Both the position numbers and the translations under genes were made by a program. Below the pieces are notes generated by a model. That model worked only from the letters and a program-made list of their open reading frames with translations, was not told the origin of the DNA and did not search any database. Below, piece by piece: positions 19,355 through 28,226 of a stretch of DNA of 64,000 nt. Position 1 is the stretch's first letter. Each line of letters starts with the position of its first letter. The DNA is from Streptomyces sp. Je 1-332 (GTDB lineage Bacteria > Actinomycetota > Actinomycetes > Streptomycetales > Streptomycetaceae): the NCBI RefSeq assembly GCF_040730185.1, contig NZ_CP160402.1:6324001-6388000 (forward strand), read 5' to 3'.

Positions 19355-20404
19355 GTGAAGAGTGACACCCGGGTGGACGAATCCCCACCTTCGAAGAAGG
19401 CACCGGACCGGCCGGGCCCACGCAAGGCGCCGGGCCTGCTGCTGTTCCTCCTGGCGGTGCTGCTGCCGCCCCGCTTCACACCGGAGAGCGTGCGCTACGA
19501 CCGGCGCTACCGCACGCTCGACAAGTACCGCTTCATCGCGGGCTTCCTGTCGCTGCCGCTCGCGTTCTACGCCCTGTTCGTCATCTCGCCCTTCGTCCAG
19601 GCGATCTACTACTCGTTCACGGACTGGTCCGGCGGTCCCGTGGCGAACTTCATCGGCTTCGACAACTTCACGAAGATGTGGAACGACGAGCGCTTCTGGG
19701 AGTCCCTGGAGGTGAGCGTCACCCTGGCGGTCGTCGCCCCGGTGCTCACGCTCGTGCTCGGCATGTTCTTCGCCTACATGATCACGTCGGGCGGCCGGCA
19801 CCGTAAGGGCCAGGCGATCGCCGGGGTCGCGGGCTCGTCGCTCTACAAGGTCGTCTACTTCTTCCCCCAGGTCCTTTCCGTCGCGATCATCGCGGTCGTC
19901 TGGGGCCGTGTCTTCAACACCAACAGCGGTCTGATCAACGGCGGGCTCGACAAGGTGGGCATCGACGGGCCCGCCTGGCTCGGCGGTGACCGCTCGCTCG
20001 CCCTCATCGCGGTGATGGTCGTGCTGTCCTGGAGCTTCGTCGGCTTCTACGTGGTGCTGTTCTCCGCCGCGATGGGCGCGATCCCCAGGGACATCTACGA
20101 GGCCGCGCTGCTCGACGGCGCGGGCCGGGGACGGACCTTCTTCAGTGTGACGCTCCCGCTGATCTGGGACACCGTGCGGACCGGCTGGATCTACATGGGC
20201 ATCCAGGCTCTCGACTCGTTCGCGATCGTGCTCGTGATGGTGCCCGAGCACGTCCTGAAGGTGACTCCCGTCTTCCTCTACGAACGATTCCGAGACGGTC
20301 AATACGGCTATGCCACCTCCATCGGCGTCGTCCTCCTCGTCCTCAGCATGGCGTTCTCGCTGATCGTCATGAGGATCGGGAATCGCGACCGGATCGAATA
20401 CTGA
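19355..20404 (+). CDS. ngcF: Sugar ABC permease, NgcF-like
   Basis: A MalF-type inner-membrane permease of 349 residues with about six membrane spans and the EAA loop (IYEAALLDGAGRGRTFFSVTLPLI) that contacts the ATPase. The Pro/Lys-rich cytoplasmic N-terminus is unusually long. GTG 19355 follows a GGAG motif; GTG 19331 would add eight residues and cannot be excluded. It is the second gene of the ngcEFG-type operon. Confidence 0.82.
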   Translation: MKSDTRVDESPPSKKAPDRPGPRKAPGLLLFLLAVLLPPRFTPESVRYDRRYRTLDKYRFIAGFLSLPLAFYALFVISPFVQAIYYSFTDWSGGPVANFIGFDNFTKMWNDERFWESLEVSVTLAVVAPVLTLVLGMFFAYMITSGGRHRKGQAIAGVAGSSLYKVVYFFPQVLSVAIIAVVWGRVFNTNSGLINGGLDKVGIDGPAWLGGDRSLALIAVMVVLSWSFVGFYVVLFSAAMGAIPRDIYEAALLDGAGRGRTFFSVTLPLIWDTVRTGWIYMGIQALDSFAIVLVMVPEHVLKVTPVFLYERFRDGQYGYATSIGVVLLVLSMAFSLIVMRIGNRDRIEY

Positions 20405-20426
20405 GACCCGCGGGAGCCACTGCATC

Positions 20427-21320
20427 ATGACCACGACCACCGTGCCCCGCGAAGACACCGCCGACGCGTCCCGCCGTGAGACCGAATCGGTGGGCGGGTC
20501 GACCCTGAACGTCTTCTCGCACGCCTTCCTCGTCCTGTGGGTGATCCTCGCGGCGGGCCCCCTCGTCTGGGTCGCCCTGACCGCGTTCCGTCCATCGACG
20601 GAGATCCTCAGCGATCCGATGGGCTGGCCGGCCTCCTTCCACTGGGAGAACTTCACCAACGCGTGGACCGAGGCCAGCATCGGGCAGTACGCCCTCAACT
20701 CGCTGATCATCCTGGCGGGTTCACTGACCGGCACGATGCTGCTCGGGTCGATGGCGGCCTATGTGATCGCCCGCTTCACCTTCCCGGGCAACCGGCTGAT
20801 CTTCATGCTCTTCGCGGGCGGGATGATGTTCCCGGTCATCCTCGCCCTCGTGCCGCTCTTCGCGGTGATGGAGAACTTCGGTCTCCTGGACACCCGTCCC
20901 GGCCTGATGATCGCGTACATCGCGTACTCGCTGCCCTTCACCACCTTCTTCCTGACGTCCTTCTTCCGTACGCTGCCGACCGGCGTCCAGGAGGCGGCGA
21001 TGGTCGACGGGGCCTCGCACACGCGCACGTTCTTCCAGATCATGCTGCCCATGGCCAAGCCCGGCCTGGTGAGCATCGGCATCTTCAACTTCCTCGGCCA
21101 GTGGAACCAGTACCTGCTTCCGCTGCTGCTCAACAACGAGGAGGAGAGCCGGTACGTGCTGCCGCAGGGGCTCGCCTCGCTGGCGGTCTCGCAGGGCTAC
21201 CGGGGCGACTGGGGGGCACTCTTCGCGGGACTGACGATCGCCATGCTGCCGGTACTCGTCGTGTACGCGGTCTTCCAGCGCCAGGTGCAGGCGGGGCTCA
21301 CCGCGGGCGCTCTCAAGTGA
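20427..21320 (+). CDS. ngcG: Sugar ABC permease, NgcG-like
   Basis: A MalG-type permease of 297 residues with about six membrane spans, a glycine-rich third span and the EAA loop (VQEAAMVDGASHTRTFFQIMLPM). It pairs with NgcF to form the translocation pore. It starts 22 bp after the ngcF stop in the same operon; no ATPase gene follows. Confidence 0.84.
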   Translation: MTTTTVPREDTADASRRETESVGGSTLNVFSHAFLVLWVILAAGPLVWVALTAFRPSTEILSDPMGWPASFHWENFTNAWTEASIGQYALNSLIILAGSLTGTMLLGSMAAYVIARFTFPGNRLIFMLFAGGMMFPVILALVPLFAVMENFGLLDTRPGLMIAYIAYSLPFTTFFLTSFFRTLPTGVQEAAMVDGASHTRTFFQIMLPMAKPGLVSIGIFNFLGQWNQYLLPLLLNNEEESRYVLPQGLASLAVSQGYRGDWGALFAGLTIAMLPVLVVYAVFQRQVQAGLTAGALK

Positions 21321-21354
21321 CCCTGTCAGGCTGTGATTTCAGCTTGGCCACGAA

Positions 21355-21370
21355 AGTGGTCTAGGCCTGT
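21355..21370. promoter_or_regulatory. DasR-responsive element (dre) candidate
   Basis: AGTGGTCTAGGCCTGT matches the DasR consensus (A-S-TGGTCTAGACCA-S-T) at about 14 of 16 positions, including the TGGTCTAG core. It lies 99 bp upstream of the second sugar-binding protein gene and 35 bp after the ngcG stop. It predicts release from DasR by glucosamine-6-phosphate. Confidence 0.65.
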
Positions 21371-21468
21371 TGCGGCAATTCCGGCCGTGAGTAATGTCGG
21401 CGCCACGGCGCCGCGGGGGGACCTTTGCCCGCGTTCAAGTCGACACCGATGTCGAAGGGTTGAACAGC

Positions 21469-22731
21469 ATGAGGAATCGCGTAATCGCCACCGGTGCGGC
21501 AACGCTCGCCATGGCCATGGGACTTACCGCGTGCGGCGGTGACAGCGACAGCGGCGACGGCAAGACCATCAAGCTCGTCGCCGCGGACTACGGCGACAAG
21601 GCCTCCAACGCGTCCAAGAAGTACTGGGACGGCGTCAAGAAGGAGTTCGAGAAGGAGAACAAGGGCTACAAGGTCGATGTCCAGGTCATCAACTGGAACG
21701 AGATCGACAAGCAGGTCAAGAACATGATCCAGTCGGGCAACCAGCCCGACCTCCTGCAGACCGGCGGCTACGCCGACAAGGTCGCGGACGACCTGCTCTA
21801 CAAGGCCGACGAGGTCCTCTCGCCCAAGACGCGGCAGAACCTCATCCCCACCTTCGCCGAGGCCGGCGAGGTCAAGGGCACCCAGTACGGCATCCCGTGG
21901 GTCTCCTCCAGCCGCGTCATGTTCTACAACAAGGACGTCCTGAAGAAGGCGGGCGTGAAGACCCCGCCCAAGACCTGGGACGAGGTCGCCGCCGCCGCGA
22001 AGAAGATCAAGTCCTCCAAGGCCGCCGACACCCCGTACGCCCTGCCGCTCGGCCCCGAGGAGACCCAGGGCGAGACGATGATGTGGGAGCTCGGCAACGG
22101 CGGTGGCTACACCGACGAGAGCGGCAAGTACACGCTCGACAGCGCGCAGAACGTCGAGACCTTCGACTGGCTGCAGAAGGAACTCGTCAAGCCCGGCCTC
22201 ACGTACTCCAACCCGGCCTCCACCGACCGCAAGACGGCCTTCGCCGACTTCGCGGCCGGCAAGGTCGGCATGCTCAACGGCCACCCGAGCCTGATCCAGA
22301 TGGCCAAGGACGGCAAGGTCGACTACGGCGTCGCGCCGATCCCCGGCAAGGACGCCCCGCTGGAGTCCACCCTCGGCGTGGCCGACTGGATGATGGCGTT
22401 CAAGGACGGCGGCGCCGAGAAGGAAGGCGTCAAGAAGTTCCTGGACTTCACGTACTCCAAGAAGATGCTGGAGTTCGACGAGATGTACAACCTGATGCCC
22501 GTCACCCAGGACGCGCTCAAGACGATGCAGACCAACGGCAAGCACAAGGACCTGGAGCCGTTCTTCGAGGTCCTGCCGAACGCCAAGTTCTACCCCCTTG
22601 GTGACACCGCCTGGGACGTCATCTCCGCCGAGATGAAGAAGACCGGCGGCAAGGCCGCGAGCGACGACCCGAAGACGGTCCTCGGTGACCTGCAGAAGAA
22701 GGCGGAAGCGGCGGCTGCCGAGGCCAAGTAG
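21469..22731 (+). CDS. Sugar-binding lipoprotein of ABC importer (SCO6005-like)
   Basis: The 420-residue family-1 solute-binding protein has a short signal and lipobox (LTACGGD). The start at ATG 21469 gives a standard lipoprotein N-terminus. The mature protein has the usual carbohydrate-binding segments (GIPWVSSSRVMFYNKDVLKKAG, GKVGMLNGHPSLIQMAK). It is followed by two permease genes and the ROK regulator, as in the S. coelicolor SCO6005-6008 order. The sugar is not known with certainty; the dre site suggests an amino-sugar or chitin-related ligand. Confidence 0.88.
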   Translation: MRNRVIATGAATLAMAMGLTACGGDSDSGDGKTIKLVAADYGDKASNASKKYWDGVKKEFEKENKGYKVDVQVINWNEIDKQVKNMIQSGNQPDLLQTGGYADKVADDLLYKADEVLSPKTRQNLIPTFAEAGEVKGTQYGIPWVSSSRVMFYNKDVLKKAGVKTPPKTWDEVAAAAKKIKSSKAADTPYALPLGPEETQGETMMWELGNGGGYTDESGKYTLDSAQNVETFDWLQKELVKPGLTYSNPASTDRKTAFADFAAGKVGMLNGHPSLIQMAKDGKVDYGVAPIPGKDAPLESTLGVADWMMAFKDGGAEKEGVKKFLDFTYSKKMLEFDEMYNLMPVTQDALKTMQTNGKHKDLEPFFEVLPNAKFYPLGDTAWDVISAEMKKTGGKAASDDPKTVLGDLQKKAEAAAAEAK

Positions 22732-22773
22732 CAGGCAGACAGCTCCCGTTCGCTCCGTACGCAAGGAGACCTT

Positions 22774-23721
22774 GTGTCACTGAAGGCCCCTCCGCCCCCG
22801 GCCGACACCGGCCGGGGACGGAGCGGGCGCGCACCCAGGCCCGTGAGCCGCCGCAGCGGCATCGCCCGGCTCGGCCCGCTGCCCTGGATAGCGCCCGTCA
22901 TCCTGCTGATCCTCGCCGTGGTCATCTGGCCGGTCGTCGAGCTGATCCGCACCTCGTTCCTCAACATCTCCATCGCCGGCATCGTGCGCGGCAGCGCGGG
23001 GACCGACAAGTACAAGAAGCTCTTCGAGGAGACCGACTTCGGGGCGGTCCTGCTCTGGACGGTCGTGTGGACCGTCGTCGTCGTGAGCGTGACGATGCTG
23101 CTGTCGCTGGCCCTCGCCCAGCTGTTCAACCAGAAGTTCCCCGGCCGCACCGTCACCCGCTGGGCGCTCATCGCACCCTGGGCGGCGTCCGTCCTGATGA
23201 CCGCCATCGGCTTCAAGTGGATGCTCAACCAGACCGCGGGTGTGCTCAACACGCTGATGCTGGACCTCGGCCTCATCGACAAGTCGAAGGACTGGCTCGG
23301 CCAACCGGAGACGGCCTGGCCGTGGATGATGGCCGTCGCGATCTTCGTGTCGCTGCCCTTCACCACGTACACCCTGCTCGCCGGTCTGCAGACCATCCCG
23401 GGTGAGGTCTACGAGGCCTCGCGGATCGACGGGGCGAGCCCCTGGCAGACGTACCGGCACATAACCGTGCCGATGCTGCGGCCCGCGTTCCTGGTCGGCG
23501 TGGTCATCAACCTCATCAACGTCTTCAACTCCTTCCCGATCATCTGGGCCATGACGCAGGGCGGTCCCGGCTATGACACCTCCACGACCATGGTGTTCAT
23601 GTACAAGCTGAAGGAGACCGACATCGGCGAATCCGCCGCCATGTCCGTGGTCAACTTCGCGATGGTCGTCGTGCTCGTGCTGATCTTCCTGAAGGTCAGC
23701 CGATGGAACGAGGAGGACTGA
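22774..23721 (+). CDS. Sugar ABC permease (MalF type)
   Basis: The 315-residue permease has about six membrane spans and an EAA loop (VYEASRIDGASPWQTYRHITVPML). GTG 22774 is preceded by AAGGAG. It is the second gene of the importer operon, and its stop overlaps the next start in TGATG. Confidence 0.92.
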   Translation: MSLKAPPPPADTGRGRSGRAPRPVSRRSGIARLGPLPWIAPVILLILAVVIWPVVELIRTSFLNISIAGIVRGSAGTDKYKKLFEETDFGAVLLWTVVWTVVVVSVTMLLSLALAQLFNQKFPGRTVTRWALIAPWAASVLMTAIGFKWMLNQTAGVLNTLMLDLGLIDKSKDWLGQPETAWPWMMAVAIFVSLPFTTYTLLAGLQTIPGEVYEASRIDGASPWQTYRHITVPMLRPAFLVGVVINLINVFNSFPIIWAMTQGGPGYDTSTTMVFMYKLKETDIGESAAMSVVNFAMVVVLVLIFLKVSRWNEED

Positions 23722-24605
23722 TGGCCACGGCGACGGAGACCCGCGCGGGGCCCCCGAAGAGCCCCGCGCCCCGGCCCAGGGCCAAGCGCACGTTCCGGCC
23801 GCGCACGCTGGTCATCACCGTGGTCGCCTGGGCCCTGGCGGCGATCTTCCTGGCTCCGTACCTGGAGATGGTGATCACCGCGCTCCGGCCCAAGAGCGAG
23901 CTGCGGGACCGGACGTACCTGCCGCAGAACCTGGAGTGGTCGAACTTCATCGAGGTCTGGAAGGAGTCGGAGCTCGGCCAGAACCTCCAGGTGACCCTGC
24001 TCGTCGCGGGCGGCGCGACACTCCTGGTGCTCCTGGTCTCGCTGCCCGCCGCGTACTACACGGCGCGCATGCGTTACCGCGGGCGCAAGGCCTTCCTGCT
24101 CCTCGTCCTGATCACCCAGATGTTCCAGCCCACCGCACTGCTCGTCGGCCTCTACCGCGAGTTCCACCAGCTGGACATGCTCAACTCGGTCTGGACGCTG
24201 ATCCTCACCAACGCGGCGTTCAACCTCGCGTTCGCCGTGTGGATCCTGACGGCCTACATCAGCTCCATCCCGCCGGAGCTGGAGGAGGCGGCCATGGTCG
24301 ACGGCACCAGCCGTTTCGGCGCCATGGTGAAGGTGACGCTGCCGCTCGCGCTGCCGGGTGTGGTCACCGCGGTGATCTTCACCTTCATCACCTCATGGAA
24401 CGAGTTCGTGATGGGCCTCACGCTCACCACCGAACCCGACAAGCAGCCGTTGACCGTCGGCATCAACAACTTCATCGGCGCCTACACCGTGGAGTGGAAC
24501 TACCTCTTCGCGGCCTCCGTGGTGGCGATCGTGCCGGTCATCGTGCTGTTCGCCTTCATCGAGCGGCACGTGGTCTCGGGTCTCACCGCGGGATCGGTCA
24601 AGTAA
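23721..24605 (+). CDS. Sugar ABC permease (MalG type)
   Basis: The 294-residue permease has about six membrane spans and the EAA loop (ELEEAAMVDGTSRFGAMVKVTLPLA). ATG 23721 follows GAGGAGG and overlaps the preceding TGA by one base, so the two permeases are translationally coupled. There is no ATPase gene before the ROK gene, so MsiK is the likely energiser. Confidence 0.92.
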   Translation: MATATETRAGPPKSPAPRPRAKRTFRPRTLVITVVAWALAAIFLAPYLEMVITALRPKSELRDRTYLPQNLEWSNFIEVWKESELGQNLQVTLLVAGGATLLVLLVSLPAAYYTARMRYRGRKAFLLLVLITQMFQPTALLVGLYREFHQLDMLNSVWTLILTNAAFNLAFAVWILTAYISSIPPELEEAAMVDGTSRFGAMVKVTLPLALPGVVTAVIFTFITSWNEFVMGLTLTTEPDKQPLTVGINNFIGAYTVEWNYLFAASVVAIVPVIVLFAFIERHVVSGLTAGSVK

Positions 24606-24618
24606 CGGATCGGCCCGC

Positions 24619-24673
24619 ACAGGCCGGGTCTGGGTGGTTTGGGGTGCATCCTCGCCGCTTGGACCCGGCCTGT
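24619..24673 (+). terminator. 12-bp perfect inverted repeat after the importer operon
   Basis: ACAGGCCGGGTC and GACCCGGCCTGT pair perfectly around a 31-nt loop, 14 bp after the last permease. It is a likely terminator separating the importer operon from the ROK gene. Confidence 0.65.
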
Positions 24674-24699
24674 CCCGCTGTTCGGGCGGGGCGATTTCC

Positions 24700-24713
24700 G
24701 TCAAGGACTTGAC
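24700..24713. promoter_or_regulatory. Palindrome GTCAAG-GA-CTTGAC upstream of rok7B7
   Basis: Perfect 6-bp arms lie about 100 bp before the ROK start. The half GTCAAGGA recurs, inverted, in the xylF promoter repeat at 26041-26061, suggesting one regulator acts at both sites, possibly the ROK protein itself. Confidence 0.45.
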
Positions 24714-24802
24714 TGCGCCAACCCGTTCAGCAGAGCTTGGAGTTCACAACTTGTAAGGGCGGCGAAGGTGCTGCTTCTACATTTACGGCATACGGAATAA
24801 GG

Positions 24803-26014
24803 GTGGCTGAGTCAATGGAGACTCCGGGGTCGCAGTCGTCGCTGCACCGGGCCAATCTCGAGCGGGTCGTACGTGCCGTACGGCTCGCCGGATCGCTCAC
24901 TCAGGCGGAGATCGCCAGGACGACGGGACTGTCCGCGGCCACGGTCTCCAACATCGTCCGGGAGCTCAAGGACGGCGGAACGGTCGAGGTCACGCCCACC
25001 TCGGCAGGCGGCCGCAGGGCCCGCAGCGTCTCGCTCAGCGGCGACGCGGGCATCGTCATCGGCGTGGACTTCGGCCATACGCACCTGCGGGTGGCCGTGG
25101 GCAACCTCGCCCACCAGGTGCTCGCGGAGGAGTCCGAGCCGCTGGACGTGGACGCGTCGGCCGCGCAGGGCTTCGACCGGGCCGAGCAACTGGTCAGCAG
25201 GCTGATCGCGGCGACCGGCGTGGACCGCTCGAAGATCGCGGGCATCGGCCTCGGCGTGCCGGGCCCCATCGACGTGGAGTCCGGGACGCTGGGCTCGACC
25301 TCGATCCTGCCGGGCTGGTCCGGCACGAAGCCCGCCGAGGAGCTCAAGGACCGCATCGGCGTCCCCGTGCACGTCGACAACGACGCCAACCTCGGCGCGC
25401 TCGGCGAGCTGGTCTGGGGCAGCGGCCGCGGGGTCAAGGACCTGGCGTACATCAAGGTCGCGAGCGGTGTCGGCGCCGGGCTCGTGATCAGCGGGCGGAT
25501 CTACCGCGGGCCCGGCGGCACCGCCGGCGAGATCGGGCACATCACCCTGGACGAGTCGGGCCCGGTCTGCCGCTGCGGCAACCGCGGGTGCCTGGAGACC
25601 TTCACGGCGGCCCGCTATGTGCTGCCGCTGCTCCAGTCCAGCCACGGCACCGAGCTGACCATGGAGCGCGTGGTCGCCCTCGCGCGTGAGGGCGACCCCG
25701 GCTGCCGCCGCGTGATCGCCGACGTCGGCCGGCACATCGGCAGCGGTGTGGCCAACCTCTGCAACCTCCTGAACCCCAGCAGGGTCGTCCTCGGCGGTGA
25801 CCTCGCGGAGGCCGGTGAGCTGGTCCTCGGGCCCATCAGGGAGTCCGTGGGGCGCTATGCGATCCCCAGCGCGGCCCGGCAGCTGTCCGTCCTTCCGGGG
25901 GCCCTGGGCGGCCGCGCCGAGGTGCTCGGAGCGCTGGCTCTCGCCCTCAGTGAAATGGGCGATTCAACCCTTTTGGATGGCTCTCTCCCTGCGACCGCAC
26001 CTGCCTTCACTTAG
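24803..26014 (+). CDS. rok7B7: ROK-family transcriptional regulator (Rok7B7)
   Basis: The 403-residue protein has an N-terminal winged HTH (LTQAEIARTTGLSAATVSNIVREL) and a ROK sugar-kinase-like domain with the phosphate loop VIGVDFGHTHLRVAVG, GLGVPGPID, the GGTAGEIGH segment and the zinc motif CRCGNRGCLE. Sequence and position between an SCO6005-7-type importer and xylFGH identify it as the Rok7B7 (SCO6008) orthologue. In S. coelicolor that protein is reported to represses xylFGH and to affect carbon catabolite control, development and antibiotics. GTG 24803 (AESMETPG) is taken as start; ATG 24815 is four residues downstream. Its own promoter region has a GTCAAG palindrome. Confidence 0.93.
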   Translation: MAESMETPGSQSSLHRANLERVVRAVRLAGSLTQAEIARTTGLSAATVSNIVRELKDGGTVEVTPTSAGGRRARSVSLSGDAGIVIGVDFGHTHLRVAVGNLAHQVLAEESEPLDVDASAAQGFDRAEQLVSRLIAATGVDRSKIAGIGLGVPGPIDVESGTLGSTSILPGWSGTKPAEELKDRIGVPVHVDNDANLGALGELVWGSGRGVKDLAYIKVASGVGAGLVISGRIYRGPGGTAGEIGHITLDESGPVCRCGNRGCLETFTAARYVLPLLQSSHGTELTMERVVALAREGDPGCRRVIADVGRHIGSGVANLCNLLNPSRVVLGGDLAEAGELVLGPIRESVGRYAIPSAARQLSVLPGALGGRAEVLGALALALSEMGDSTLLDGSLPATAPAFT

Positions 26015-26040
26015 ATAACGCATGGCACCGTTGTCATCTC

Positions 26041-26061
26041 GTTAAGGATTTACTCCTTGAC
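26041..26061. promoter_or_regulatory. Inverted repeat in the xylF promoter region
   Basis: GTTAAGGA-N5-TCCTTGAC has 7 of 8 paired positions. The right half is the complement of GTCAAGGA found before rok7B7. TTGAC at its right end could also be a -35 element, so binding would block the promoter. The neighbouring ACCGTTGTCATC (26028-26039) resembles part of a LacI-type site. Confidence 0.45.
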
Positions 26062-26070
26062 GCTGGTGTG

Positions 26071-26103
26071 GCGGCCGAGTTGACTTCGAGCCACCTCGGC
26101 CGC
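26071..26103 (+). promoter_or_regulatory. Leader hairpin before xylF
   Basis: GCGGCCGAG and CTCGGCCGC pair perfectly around 15 nt, ending 31 bp before the xylF start. It would form in the 5' leader and could stabilise the transcript or attenuate it. Confidence 0.4.
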
Positions 26104-26134
26104 AACGACGCGGCCACGTCAGGGAGGTTCCCGA

Positions 26135-27253
26135 ATGAACACGCGTATGCGTCGTGCCGCCGTTGCCGTTGCCGCCACCACCATGGCCGTCACCCTTGCC
26201 GCCTGTGGCAGCGCCAAGGAGTCCGGCGGTGACAAGGATGAAGCGGGCTCCGGCTCGAAGAAGGGCGACGCGCTGAACATAGGTCTGCTCCTGCCGGAGA
26301 ACCAGACCGCGCGTTACGAGAAGTTCGACAAGCCGCTGATCGAGAAGCACGTCAAGGAGCTGACCGACGGCAAGGCCAAGGTCACCTACGCGAACGCCAA
26401 GCAGGACGCGACCGTACAGAACCAGCAGGCCGACACCATGATCACCAACAAGGTGGACGTGCTGATCGTGGACGCGGTGGACTCCAAGGCCATCGCCGGT
26501 TCGGTCAAGAAGGCCAAGGACGCGGGCATTCCCGTCGTGGCGTACGACCGCCTCGCCGAAGGCCCCATCGACGCGTACACCTCCTTCGACAACGAAGAGG
26601 TCGGCCGCGTCCAGGGCAAGGCCCTCCTCGAGGCTCTCGGGGACAAGGCCGATGGCGGCCAGATCGTGATGATGAACGGCGCGATCACCGACCCGAACGC
26701 CAAGCTCTTCAAGAAGGGCGCCGAGTCCGTCCTCAAGGGCAAGGTCAAGGTCGGCAAGTCGTACGACACCAAGGAGTGGAAGCCGGAGAACGCCAACGCC
26801 AACATGGAGGGCGCGATCTCGGCCCTCGGCAAGGGCAAGATCGACGGTGTCTACTCCGCGAACGACGGCATGGCGGGCGGCATCATCACCGCCCTCAAGG
26901 CCGCCGGCATCTCCAAGCTTCCCCCGGTCACCGGCCAGGACGCCGAACTCGCCGGTGTGCAGCGCATCGTGGCGGGCGAGCAGTTCATGAGCGTCTACAA
27001 GTCCTACCCGGCGGAGGCCAAGGTCGCCGCGGAGATGGCCGTCGCGCTCGGCAAGGGCGAGAAGCTCGACTCGATCGCCAAGACGACCGTCGACAGCCCC
27101 ACCGCCAAGGACGTTCCCACGGTGCTCGTGCCGGTCGTCTCGCTGACCGACAAGAACATCAAGGAGACCGTCATCAAGGACGGCATCTACGCGGTCGACG
27201 AGATCTGCACGGCCAAGTACAAGGCCGACTGCGGCAAGGTCGGCCTGAAGTAA
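26135..27253 (+). CDS. xylF: Xylose ABC transporter substrate-binding lipoprotein XylF
   Basis: The 372-residue periplasmic-binding-protein-like lipoprotein has a signal with lipobox LAACGS and the type-I sugar-binding fold: LNIGLLLPENQTARYEKFDKP, VDVLIVDAVDSKA, VAYDRLAEGPIDAY and VTGQDAELAGVQRI. These are typical of XylF. The AGGGAGGTT ribosome-binding site is strong. It is the first gene of xylFGH, directly after rok7B7. Hairpins between xylF and xylG should favour higher XylF levels. Confidence 0.93.
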   Translation: MNTRMRRAAVAVAATTMAVTLAACGSAKESGGDKDEAGSGSKKGDALNIGLLLPENQTARYEKFDKPLIEKHVKELTDGKAKVTYANAKQDATVQNQQADTMITNKVDVLIVDAVDSKAIAGSVKKAKDAGIPVVAYDRLAEGPIDAYTSFDNEEVGRVQGKALLEALGDKADGGQIVMMNGAITDPNAKLFKKGAESVLKGKVKVGKSYDTKEWKPENANANMEGAISALGKGKIDGVYSANDGMAGGIITALKAAGISKLPPVTGQDAELAGVQRIVAGEQFMSVYKSYPAEAKVAAEMAVALGKGEKLDSIAKTTVDSPTAKDVPTVLVPVVSLTDKNIKETVIKDGIYAVDEICTAKYKADCGKVGLK

Positions 27254-27291
27254 GTCCCCTCCTCTCCACGGGACTTCACCACCATTGAGGC

Positions 27292-27345
27292 CTGTCCGGC
27301 GCCCCGTTCCAACAGCCCCGCAGCTCCAGGCGGGGCGCCGGACAG
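27292..27345 (+). promoter_or_regulatory. Large hairpin between xylF and xylG
   Basis: CTGTCCGGCGCCCCG and CGGGGCGCCGGACAG are perfect 15-bp arms with a 24-nt loop, 38 bp after the xylF stop. A smaller hairpin (AAGTCCC/GGGACTT, 27252-27276) overlaps the stop. This is the usual position for an RNA element that protects or partly terminates the transcript to raise binding protein over ATPase and permease. Confidence 0.75.
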
Positions 27346-27369
27346 AAACGCGCTCCGGTCGCGTACAGG

Positions 27370-27396
27370 TCTTCTCGCTCTTCTCGTTCTTCTCGT
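27370..27396. repeat. 9-bp pyrimidine tandem repeat TCTTCTCG(C/T) x3
   Basis: Three consecutive 9-bp units, followed by a partial fourth, lie in the xylG leader. The stretch is pyrimidine-rich and unlike its GC-rich surroundings. Confidence 0.6.
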
Positions 27397-27446
27397 TCTC
27401 TTCTGTTCAACCTCCCGCCGGTCAGGCGGCGAAGGAGATGGTTCAC

Positions 27447-28226
27447 GTGTCCGCTACGCCCGTGTTGGCGTTGCGCGGGGTCTCCAAGCGATTCGGTGCC
27501 GTCCAGGCGCTCACCGACGTCGAGCTTGAGGTCCACGCCGGTGAGGTGGTCGCCCTGGTCGGCGACAACGGCGCAGGAAAGTCCACGCTGGTCAAAACGA
27601 TCGCCGGCGTGCATCCCATCGATGACGGCGTCATCGAGTGGGAAAGCAAGGCCGTCCAGATCAACAAGCCGCACGACGCCCAGAACCTGGGCATCGCGAC
27701 CGTCTACCAGGACCTCGCGCTGTGCGACAACATCGACGTCGTCGGCAATCTCTACCTCGGTCGTGAGCTGCGCAGGCGCGGCGTGCTCAACGAGGTCGAG
27801 ATGGAGCGCCGCGCCCGCGAGCTCCTCACCACGCTGTCGATCCGCATACCCAGCGTCCGCATCCCGATCGCCTCGCTCTCCGGCGGACAGCGCCAGACGG
27901 TGGCGATCGCCCGCTCGATGCTCGGCGAGCCCAAGCTCGTCATCCTCGACGAGCCCACCGCGGCGCTCGGCGTCGAGCAGACCGCCCAGGTCCTCGACCT
28001 GGTGGAGCGGCTGCGCGAGCGCGGCCACGCGGTCATTCTCATCAGCCACAACATGGCGGACGTCAAGGCCGTCGCGGACAAGGTGGCGGTGCTCCGGCTC
28101 GGCCGGAACAACGGCGTCTTCGACGTGAAGTCCACCTCGCAGGAAGAGATCATCTCCGCCATCACGGGCGCCACGGACAATGCCGTGACCCGTCGCGCGG
28201 CGCGCAATGGGGAGGCCCAGAAGTGA
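27447..28226 (+). CDS. xylG: Xylose ABC transporter ATPase XylG (single-domain)
   Basis: The 259-residue protein carries Walker A (GDNGAGKST), the signature LSGGQRQ, Walker B (LVILDEPTAALG) and the switch His (ISHN). It has one nucleotide-binding domain, unlike the fused two-domain XylG/RbsA of enterobacteria (about 500 residues). GTG 27447 is chosen because AAGGAG lies 9 nt upstream; ATG 27438 abuts that motif. It overlaps xylH by 4 bp (GTGA). Confidence 0.92.
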   Translation: MSATPVLALRGVSKRFGAVQALTDVELEVHAGEVVALVGDNGAGKSTLVKTIAGVHPIDDGVIEWESKAVQINKPHDAQNLGIATVYQDLALCDNIDVVGNLYLGRELRRRGVLNEVEMERRARELLTTLSIRIPSVRIPIASLSGGQRQTVAIARSMLGEPKLVILDEPTAALGVEQTAQVLDLVERLRERGHAVILISHNMADVKAVADKVAVLRLGRNNGVFDVKSTSQEEIISAITGATDNAVTRRAARNGEAQK

